Origin: Anaerolineales bacterium
GTDB taxonomy: Bacteria; Chloroflexota; Anaerolineae; Anaerolineales; VGOW01
Length of the DNA stretch: 10,891 nucleotides
Reading direction: 5' to 3'
Assembly (NCBI GenBank): GCA_919901875.1
Contig: CAKKQG010000166.1
Location: 1 to 10,891 of the forward strand
The notes beneath the pieces were generated by a model that was not told the origin of the DNA, did not search any database, and was given only the letters and a program-made list of their open reading frames with translations. Both the position numbers and the translations under genes were made by a program. Below, piece after piece: positions 5,909 to 10,891 of the stretch (the first letter of the stretch is position 1; every line of letters begins with the position of its first letter).

Positions 5909-5943
5909 GTTGGGATTTTGGGTTTTTGGATTTTGGGATTTCG
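5909..5943. repeat. T/G-rich low-complexity repeat upstream of glmU
   Basis: Blocks such as TTGGGATTTTGG and TTGGATTTTGGG follow the heptamer array. It is an imperfect inverted copy of 4395-4430, so glmU is bracketed by oppositely oriented copies. The whole gene-free stretch from 5813 to 6142 holds this repeat, the two tandem arrays, a hairpin, the tRNA gene and its promoter. Confidence 0.65.
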
Positions 5944-5949
5944 GTTTCT

Positions 5950-5987
5950 GAAACAAATACGCGAAGCCGTTGAGGTAGGGCTTCGCG
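5950..5987 (-). terminator. Probable terminator of the tRNA-Gln transcript
   Basis: A 9-bp stem (5960-5968 with 5979-5987), GCGAAGCC against GGCTTCGC plus one closing pair, has a 10-base loop. On the minus strand it is followed by TATTTGTTTC, a broken T run. It lies about 40 bases downstream of the tRNA. The interrupted T run means termination may be partial, which would let transcription continue into glmU. Confidence 0.6.
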
Positions 5988-6026
5988 CATTGTATGTGAA
6001 TGGATGTCATTTGATGAAACAGTGAG

Positions 6027-6097
6027 CTGGGTCACGTGGATTCGAACCACGGTCAAAGGATCCAAAGTCCTCTGTGCTACCACTGCACCATGACCCA
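6027..6097 (-). tRNA. tRNA-Gln (anticodon UUG)
   Basis: A complete cloverleaf can be drawn on the minus strand. It has a 7-bp acceptor (TGGGTCA/TGACCCA), a D stem GTGC/GCAC with loop AGTGGTA, and an anticodon stem GAGGA/TCCTT with one G-U pair. The loop CTTTGGA gives anticodon TTG at 6065-6063. A 4-base variable loop and a T stem CGTGG/CCACG with loop TTCGAAT follow. Length is 71 bases with discriminator G. CCA is not encoded (CTC follows), so the tail must be added by an enzyme. The U-A first acceptor pair is typical of bacterial tRNA-Gln and supports the identity. Confidence 0.96.
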
Positions 6098-6111
6098 ATT
6101 AAGCGGGCGGA

Positions 6112-6120
6112 ATTGTAACA
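6112..6120 (-). promoter_or_regulatory. Extended -10 promoter of tRNA-Gln
   Basis: The minus strand reads TGTTACAAT, a TGn extended -10, ending 14 bases before the mature tRNA 5' end and 23 bases after the stop of the upstream gene. A weak -35 candidate (TACTCA) is spaced 17 bases upstream. It differs by one base from the TGTTATAAT box at 2657-2665. Confidence 0.6.
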
Positions 6121-6142
6121 CACGCGCACACAGGTGAGTAGG

Positions 6143-7270
6143 TTACGGATTCTCTTTGGGGACTAAGCCCAGCTTCGTCGCTTGTTCAAAAGAAAGCGCA
6201 TTGGCGCGAGCACTTCCCCCTTCACTCTGCGTATTAGCTTCATCCCAAAACGAATCAAGATCGTTTGCGCTAAGCGATTTCGAAGCGGCGTCCAGTTCTT
6301 CAAATTTGATGTCTAACACTTCTGCCGGTTCGGATGTGTACATCGGCGGCGGCGACGACGAGGCGACGGGCAGCTCCACTTCAATTGTTTCGCCGCCAGC
6401 CACAATTGGAACTTTCTCCAGCGTCGGCATACTCGCTACGGAAGCGGATATGGCAGACGCCGCAAGCGAAGTGTCCGCCAAATCATTCAACAAATCATCA
6501 GCGCACTGACGACCGTAGCGAAGCACATGCCCCATAGCGCGCGCGCCGCTCTCGCCGGAGAACAAGATGATGAGCGAATACGATTGACCGACGTTGATCA
6601 TGTAGACATCGAAATCATCGCCGTCGAAGAAGTGCATGTTGAGCGGCACAAAGCCGCCCAAAAAGCCGCAGACTTTAAGTGACGCGGTAAACGCCACCAT
6701 GACGTGACTAAAAAGTTCTTGCACGGCGAAAGCCGACACATCACCGGCGCGGGCGACAATGTGCGCGTCAAGGTCGCCCAGATACACAGCGAGGCAGCCC
6801 AGATCGCGGCGCAGCGCACTCAAACGATCTGAAACACTGTGATGAGCTTGCGGGACATCTTGAGAAGAAGCAGACGATGACGCCGGTTTTGTCGCCGGGG
6901 GTTTAATCCCTAAGGCAATACTGGCTGCTGTGATTATGTCGTCGGGTTTAACCGGCTTGGGGAAGTAAGCGACGATTTTAAGGTTGCGAATTTCATTTTC
7001 AATCTGCGGCAGAGGTTTGCCGGTGAGCAGGATAATTTTGGAGTCGGGTCGTTGTTTGAGGATGCGACGAGCGAATTCCAACCCATCCATACCGGGCAAG
7101 ACGACATCCAGAATTATCAGATCGAAAGCCGTGCGCCCCACGGCAAGCATGGCTTCTTCGGCAGACGGCGTTTCGGTAAATTGAAAACTGCGATCAAGCA
7201 TCTCAAGCGTTGCGCGCAGAAAGCGGGTTATTTCGCGGTCATCATCAACGAGGAGGATTTTGGAAGCCAT
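6143..7270 (-). CDS. Response regulator with receiver and roadblock/LC7-like domain
   Basis: This is a 375-residue protein. Residues 4-121 are a CheY-like receiver with the acidic pocket D9/D10, phospho-acceptor D55 (LIILDVVLPGMDG), T83 and K105 (YFPKPVK). After a Ser/Ala/Pro linker (about 122-145), residues 147-262 resemble a roadblock/LC7 domain (SALRRDLGCLAVYLGDLDAH, then VARAGD; later a beta strand YSLIILFSGESGA). Such domains regulate small Ras-like GTPases of the MglA type. The last 110 residues are acidic and low in hydrophobics, probably disordered. There is no DNA-binding domain, so output is likely by protein contact. No sensor kinase or GTPase gene is adjacent. The gene stands alone, with its own promoter and an upstream terminator; ATG at 7270 has no ribosome binding site. 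The roadblock call is by pattern and less certain than the receiver. Confidence 0.82.
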   Translation of the reverse strand: MASKILLVDDDREITRFLRATLEMLDRSFQFTETPSAEEAMLAVGRTAFDLIILDVVLPGMDGLEFARRILKQRPDSKIILLTGKPLPQIENEIRNLKIVAYFPKPVKPDDIITAASIALGIKPPATKPASSSASSQDVPQAHHSVSDRLSALRRDLGCLAVYLGDLDAHIVARAGDVSAFAVQELFSHVMVAFTASLKVCGFLGGFVPLNMHFFDGDDFDVYMINVGQSYSLIILFSGESGARAMGHVLRYGRQCADDLLNDLADTSLAASAISASVASMPTLEKVPIVAGGETIEVELPVASSSPPPMYTSEPAEVLDIKFEELDAASKSLSANDLDSFWDEANTQSEGGSARANALSFEQATKLGLVPKENP

Positions 7271-7276
7271 GCCAAG

Positions 7277-7305
7277 ATTTTATCACTTAACGTTATAGCC
7301 GTAAA
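7277..7305 (-). promoter_or_regulatory. Promoter of the response-regulator gene, leaderless geometry
   Basis: The minus strand shows TTTACG, a 17-base spacer, then TGATAAAAT (extended -10, with TAAAAT at 7282-7277). The -10 ends six bases before the ATG at 7270, and those bases (CTTGGC) hold no ribosome binding site. Predicted initiation coincides with the start codon. Confidence 0.65.
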
Positions 7306-7318
7306 CAAAAGTTAAACA

Positions 7319-7353
7319 AAGACTGGGACAAGTTTTCCGCTCGTCCCAGTCTT
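7319..7353 (-). terminator. Rho-independent terminator of the opp operon
   Basis: An 11-bp perfect stem (7319-7329 with 7343-7353), AAGACTGGGAC against GTCCCAGTCTT, has a 13-base loop. On the minus strand it is followed by a T-rich tail (TTGTTTAACTTTTG). It lies 15 bases after the oppF stop and separates the transporter operon from the response-regulator unit. Confidence 0.82.
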
Positions 7354-7367
7354 GGAAGACTTACCTC

Positions 7368-8366
7368 TTACTCCACCCTCCAACACGCCACCCAATGATC
7401 TTTAGACACTTCCTTGAATTCAGGTTCCTGTTGCGAGCAATGCTCCAAAGCCACCGGGCAACGCGGATGGAAGCGGCATCCGCTCGGCGGACGCAACGGG
7501 CTTGGCACATCGCCTTTGAGGATGATGCGTTGACGTTTTTCTACGATGTTTGGATCGGGGATCGGGATCGCCGAGAGCAAGGCTTGAGTGTAGGGGTGTA
7601 ACGGGTTGCGGAAAATTTCGTCGCGCGCGGTGAGTTCGACCAACTTGCCCAAATACATCACGCCCACGCGATCTGAGATGTGTTCGACCACGCTGAGGTT
7701 GTGCGCGACGAAGAGATACGTCAGACTAAATTCTTTTTGCAGCTCTTTGAGGATGTTCAAGACTTGCGCTTGAATAGAAACGTCGAGGGCTGAGACCGGC
7801 TCATCGCACACAATAAACTGCGGGCGCAGTGCCAAAGCGCGAGCGATGCCGATGCGCTGACGTTGACCACCGGAGAATTCGTGCGGGTAGCGGCGGGCAT
7901 GATAATCTTCCATCCCGACTTTACGCAAGATATTGATCACTATTTCAAATCGCTCTTTGCTGCTCTTCATGCCGTGCACCAGCAGACCTTCGGCAATACT
8001 TTCGCCAACGGGCATGCGCGGGTCAAGCGATGAAAATGGATCTTGGAAAATGATCTGCATGTTGCGGCGTAGATCTTTTAGCAAGCGCGGGCTGGCGGCG
8101 AACACATCCTGCCCATCAAACAGCACTTTGCCCGAGGTCGCCGGGATGAGGCGTAAGATCGTGCGCCCAATCGTCGTCTTGCCGCAGCCGGATTCACCGA
8201 CCAAGCCAAATGTCTCGCCGTCTCGGATAGTGAACGAAACATTCTCTACCGCCTGCACCTGAGCCACCACGCGTTGCAACAAACCGCCGCGCACCGGGAA
8301 ATACTTGACCAGATTTTTTACAACGACCAGGTCTTTGTTCGTCGAGTTCTTTGTGTCCGCAGTCAT
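7368..8366 (-). CDS. oppF: Oligopeptide/dipeptide ABC transporter ATPase, OppF/DppF type
   Basis: This 332-residue cytoplasmic ATPase powers peptide import with the OppD-type partner and the two permeases. Visible motifs are Walker A GESGCGKT (57-64), the Q-loop at Q108, signature FSGGQRQR (164-171), and Walker B FIVCDE (184-189) followed by SALD. An H-loop histidine follows in FVAHNLS. The C-terminal oligopeptide-transporter domain has GDVPSP and [11 protein letters not shown]. Four C-terminal cysteines fall in the pattern C-x5-C-x6-C-x17-C. The length fits OppF. ATG at 8366 has GAGGAG eight bases upstream. It is the last gene of the operon, 85 bases after the oppD-type gene, with a stem-loop in that gap. 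Substrate (di- or oligopeptide) cannot be settled without the binding protein, so the symbol is by type. Confidence 0.92.
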   Translation of the reverse strand: MTADTKNSTNKDLVVVKNLVKYFPVRGGLLQRVVAQVQAVENVSFTIRDGETFGLVGESGCGKTTIGRTILRLIPATSGKVLFDGQDVFAASPRLLKDLRRNMQIIFQDPFSSLDPRMPVGESIAEGLLVHGMKSSKERFEIVINILRKVGMEDYHARRYPHEFSGGQRQRIGIARALALRPQFIVCDEPVSALDVSIQAQVLNILKELQKEFSLTYLFVAHNLSVVEHISDRVGVMYLGKLVELTARDEIFRNPLHPYTQALLSAIPIPDPNIVEKRQRIILKGDVPSPLRPPSGCRFHPRCPVALEHCSQQEPEFKEVSKDHWVACWRVE

Positions 8367-8397
8367 TAATCAGACTCCTCAATCTTCTCTGTGATCC

Positions 8398-8439
8398 AGA
8401 CCCTTCGGGTTTTCGCGGTTTATGCGACCCAAAGGGTCT
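8398..8439. other. Intergenic stem-loop between the two ATPase genes
   Basis: The 13-base arms at 8398-8410 and 8427-8439 pair along their whole length on the minus-strand RNA with one G-U pair. The 16-base loop contains a further CGC/GCG pairing. One arm (ACCCGAAGGGT on the minus strand) can also fold on itself. There is no T run after it in the direction of transcription, so it is not a standard terminator. It may stabilise or process the polycistronic mRNA. Confidence 0.65.
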
Positions 8440-8451
8440 TTCGGATAAGTT

Positions 8452-9513
8452 TTAAGCCAATGGGGCTTTGTGATTCTGCCCGTCTTGATACAACCAACAA
8501 CGCACCGAATGTCCGGCCGACGCCGGCAAAAGATCGGGAGAGGTCTCGGCGCAGATCTCTAAATTATGTTCAACACGGAAGCGGCAGCGAGGAGCGAAGC
8601 GGCAGCCCGGCGGCAGGTTGACCAGATTCGGCACGGTGCCGGGGATCACATCCAATTCACCTTTGACCACACCTATGACCGGGATCGAGCCGATGAGTCC
8701 TTTGGTATAGGGATGCTTTGGATCGGCAAAAAGTGTGCGCACGTCTGTTTGTTCGACGATCTGCCCGGCATACATCACCGCCACACGCTCCGCCATTTCA
8801 GCGATCACACCCAAATCGTGCGTGATCAAAATGATCGAGGCTTGCATCTTAGTGCGTAGATCGCGCATCAGATCAAGAATCTGCGCTTGGATCGTTACGT
8901 CAAGTGCCGTCGTCGGTTCATCGGCGATCAATAATTCGGGCGCGCAGGCTAAGGCCATGGCGATCATCACGCGCTGCGCCATACCGCCGGAGAGTTCGTG
9001 CGGATAGGCATGGGCGCGGCGTTCTGCATCGGAAATGCCGACCATCTTTAATAATGCGATCGCCCGTTCCCATCCGGCTTGTTTGCCTAACGATTGGTGG
9101 ATGTTCAACACTTCGGCGATCTGATCGCCGACTTTGAAGACGGGGTTGAGGGCTGATTGCGGCTGTTGAAAGATCATCGAGATGCGGTTGCCGCGCAGTT
9201 TCATCATCTCGTTCTCGGACATCTTCAATACATCCTGCCCGTCAAAGATGATCTCGCCTTCCACCACCCGACCCGGCACGCCGATGAGACGCATAATGGT
9301 AAGCGAGGTGACGCTTTTGCCGCAGCCCGATTCGCCAACCAAGCCCATCACTTCGCCGCGATTGACGGAGAAATCTACACCATCTACTGCTTTGACAACG
9401 CCATCCTCTGTATAAAAATACGTTTTCAAGTTGCGAACTTCTAACATCGCTCCTTGTCCGGCGGGTGTAGCGAGTGTAGATTGTTGATTTTTATCATTAG
9501 TCACAGTGAGCAT
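8452..9513 (-). CDS. oppD: Oligopeptide/dipeptide ABC transporter ATPase, OppD/DppD type
   Basis: This ATPase subunit has up to 353 residues: Walker A GESGCGKS (60-67), Q-loop near 116-117, signature LSGGMAQ (174-180), Walker B LLIADE (194-199) with TALD, and H-loop H232 in ITHDLG. The C-terminal domain contains [20 protein letters not shown], with cysteines in C-x5-C-x10-C-x17-C order. The start is uncertain. ATG at 9513 directly abuts GGAGG, which is too close. GTG at 9504 would have that site nine bases away. ATG at 9447 ([11 protein letters not shown]) is the family's common beginning, with AGGAG two bases upstream. It lies 40 bases after the OppC-type gene. It pairs with the OppF-type ATPase as a heterodimer. 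Confidence 0.91.
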   Translation of the reverse strand: MLTVTNDKNQQSTLATPAGQGAMLEVRNLKTYFYTEDGVVKAVDGVDFSVNRGEVMGLVGESGCGKSVTSLTIMRLIGVPGRVVEGEIIFDGQDVLKMSENEMMKLRGNRISMIFQQPQSALNPVFKVGDQIAEVLNIHQSLGKQAGWERAIALLKMVGISDAERRAHAYPHELSGGMAQRVMIAMALACAPELLIADEPTTALDVTIQAQILDLMRDLRTKMQASIILITHDLGVIAEMAERVAVMYAGQIVEQTDVRTLFADPKHPYTKGLIGSIPVIGVVKGELDVIPGTVPNLVNLPPGCRFAPRCRFRVEHNLEICAETSPDLLPASAGHSVRCWLYQDGQNHKAPLA

Positions 9514-9553
9514 CCTCCACAGAACATTTTACACGAGATAAGAATTTTTGCTT

Positions 9554-10561
9554 TTAAAGTTTAAGGCGCGGGTCTAAAGCGTCGCGCAGACCGTCGCCGA
9601 CAAAGTTGAAGGCGAGTGAACACAAGAAGATCGGCGTGCCAGACATCAAAGGTAGCCAGGGATATAAAAACATATAACTTTGTGCCGAAGCCAACATGTT
9701 GCCCCACGTCGGTGTCGGGTCTTGGATACCCAACCCCAAAAAGCTCAACGCCGCTTCGGTGATGATCAACCCCGAAAGACCGAGTGTGGCGCTGACGATC
9801 ATCGGCGCCATCGCGTTGGGGATCATGTGGGAAAAGACGATGCGCGCATCCGACGCGCCAAGGGCGCGCGAGGCTTCGGTAAATGTTTGCTCGCGCAGTG
9901 ACAACACGACGCCGCGAATTAAGCGTGAGCTGCCCAGCCAACCAAAGCCCGACAAGATAGCGATCACCATGATCACTTGCGTGGCATTGTCGGAGCGGAT
10001 AATTAGCAACCAGGCCACAAAGTTTCGCAAAAACTCTGGAATAGGTAAGGCGTCTTTATTTTGAATCAACAATGATGAAATGATAAGTAATAAAGGTAAC
10101 TGTGGGATGGTGAGAAGAAACTCTACAAAACGCATGGCGACTGCATCTATCGGTCCGCCCAAGTATCCGGCGGTCGCGCCGACGATCACACCAATGACGG
10201 TGCTGATCGTTTGAGCGATCAGGGCGACCAACAAAGAAATGCGCGCGGCGTAAATAATGCGCGACCAGTAATCGCGCCCGATCTGATCCGTCCCAAAATA
10301 ATGGATGCGCCCGCTTCCGTCAATGGCGGCAGTGCCAGGGCGGACGAAGTCGTTGCCGACTGCAATATCTGTCGGATCGAAGGGGGCGATCAGCGGCGCG
10401 AGCGCGGCAATAACAAAAATGATCGCTAAAGCAACCAGCGCTACCATCGCCAACCGATGCCGCAAAAAGCGCTTCGTGACAAGCTGAAGTTGGCTGACCT
10501 CTTCCGGCATCGCCTCAGCAGACAAAACTTTTAGAGTGTTCGATGAAGTAATAGTCGCCAT
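9554..10561 (-). CDS. oppC: Peptide ABC transporter permease, OppC/DppC type
   Basis: This is a 335-residue inner-membrane permease. It has an N-terminal cytoplasmic tail, a first membrane segment near residues 38-60, and the OppC_N pattern FGTDQIGRDYWSRIIYAARISL around 89-110. Several further hydrophobic spans follow. The cytoplasmic EAA loop at about 229-252 (EASRALGASDARIVFSHMIPNA) docks on the ATPases. The segment 165-192, between predicted spans, is longer than in compact DppC proteins. It ends in DPRLKL, the typical permease terminus. ATG at 10561 lies 21 bases after the OppB-type stop. No ribosome binding site is evident in the AT-rich gap. Confidence 0.93.
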   Translation of the reverse strand: MATITSSNTLKVLSAEAMPEEVSQLQLVTKRFLRHRLAMVALVALAIIFVIAALAPLIAPFDPTDIAVGNDFVRPGTAAIDGSGRIHYFGTDQIGRDYWSRIIYAARISLLVALIAQTISTVIGVIVGATAGYLGGPIDAVAMRFVEFLLTIPQLPLLLIISSLLIQNKDALPIPEFLRNFVAWLLIIRSDNATQVIMVIAILSGFGWLGSSRLIRGVVLSLREQTFTEASRALGASDARIVFSHMIPNAMAPMIVSATLGLSGLIITEAALSFLGLGIQDPTPTWGNMLASAQSYMFLYPWLPLMSGTPIFLCSLAFNFVGDGLRDALDPRLKL

Positions 10562-10582
10562 ATAAAAAGTTGTTATTAAAAG

Positions 10583-10891
10583 TTAATGCAACCGTATACG
10601 TGGGTCAACCACCGTATAAAGGAGATCAGAAATGAGAGTCGCTATCACCGTGAGAGTCGCCGTGATCAGCAAAAATGCCATCGCCACCGGATAATCACTC
10701 CGCCCCAGCGCATCGAAATACAATCGCCCCATGCCGGGCCAATTGAACACCGTCTCGGTGATGATCGCTCCACCGAAAGCGGCAGGAAGGGAGAAAACGA
10801 CTAAGGTGACAAAGGGGATGAGCGCGTTGCGTAAGGCGTGCTTGATGATCACCGTCCGTTCTTCAAGTCCTTTGGCTCGCGCCGTGCGCAC
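10583..10891 (-). CDS. oppB: Peptide ABC transporter permease, OppB/DppB type (C-terminal part)
   Basis: The 103 codons inside the window (102 residues and the stop) are the C-terminal end; the frame is open to the window edge and the N-terminal two thirds lie beyond. The EAA loop (RTARAKGLEERTVIIKHALR, then NALIP) is the cytoplasmic contact site for the ATPases. Two hydrophobic spans follow, separated by a loop containing ETVFNWPGMGRL, a hallmark of OppB/DppB. The end DPRIRLH matches the family. It forms the channel with the OppC-type permease directly downstream. A peptide-binding protein gene is probably further upstream, outside the window. Confidence 0.92.
   Translation of the reverse strand: MRTARAKGLEERTVIIKHALRNALIPFVTLVVFSLPAAFGGAIITETVFNWPGMGRLYFDALGRSDYPVAMAFLLITATLTVIATLISDLLYTVVDPRIRLH

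Noticed and set aside
5823..5943. CRISPR-like array
   Set aside because: The units are 7-8 bases with no spacers; this is simple tandem repeat.
6027..6097. tRNA-Gln as an integration site for a mobile element
   Set aside because: No integrase gene and no duplicated tRNA 3' end were seen in the window.
8398..8439. Terminator between the two ATPase genes
   Set aside because: No T run follows on the minus strand, and the downstream oppF-type gene needs the same transcript.

Overview
The window reads as one co-directional block of bacterial chromosome: every protein gene and the single tRNA lie on the minus strand, so transcription runs from high to low coordinates. The mix suggests a member of the Chloroflexota (Anaerolineae-like): moderate GC, a receiver-roadblock response regulator, an Opp/Dpp operon, and AT-rich 7/8-bp tandem repeats between genes. 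This assignment is inference from gene content only.

Right part (7319-10891): the end of an oligopeptide/dipeptide ABC importer operon. It contains the C-terminal end of an OppB-type permease (cut by the window edge), an OppC-type permease, and OppD- and OppF-type ATPases, closed by a minus-strand hairpin terminator at 7319-7353. A large stem-loop lies between the two ATPase genes. Next comes a single-gene unit (6143-7270) for a receiver-roadblock protein, whose promoter sits directly against its start codon.

Middle part (3058-6143): a tRNA-Gln(UUG) gene with its own extended -10 promoter and a likely terminator, then a 150-bp patch of three kinds of simple repeat. After these come glmU (UDP-GlcNAc synthesis), a short gap with a 15-bp tandem repeat and an inverted copy of the T/G-rich repeat, a CorC/HlyC-type CBS membrane protein, and cytidine deaminase, whose start overlaps the end of the CorC-type gene.

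Left part (1-2662): an orphan nucleotidyltransferase-fold gene with a strong terminator, then recO followed by a MntA/HepT-type toxin-antitoxin cluster. The cluster contains a complete mntA, a hepT, and the start of a second mntA that runs off the window. The second mntA is preceded by the last codons of recO, displaced to the far side of hepT. This shows that a unit of about 940 bp starting inside the recO tail was tandemly duplicated. A second hepT just outside the window is predicted.

Three genes (recO, the orphan nucleotidyltransferase, the response regulator) have a -10 box 6-7 bases before ATG and no ribosome binding site, which points to leaderless mRNAs. The operon-internal genes hepT, mntA and cdd, and also glmU and oppF, have purine-rich ribosome binding sites. 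No phage, insertion sequence or CRISPR array was seen. The toxin-antitoxin family is known; the tandem amplification behind recO, with its scar, is the most distinctive thing here.
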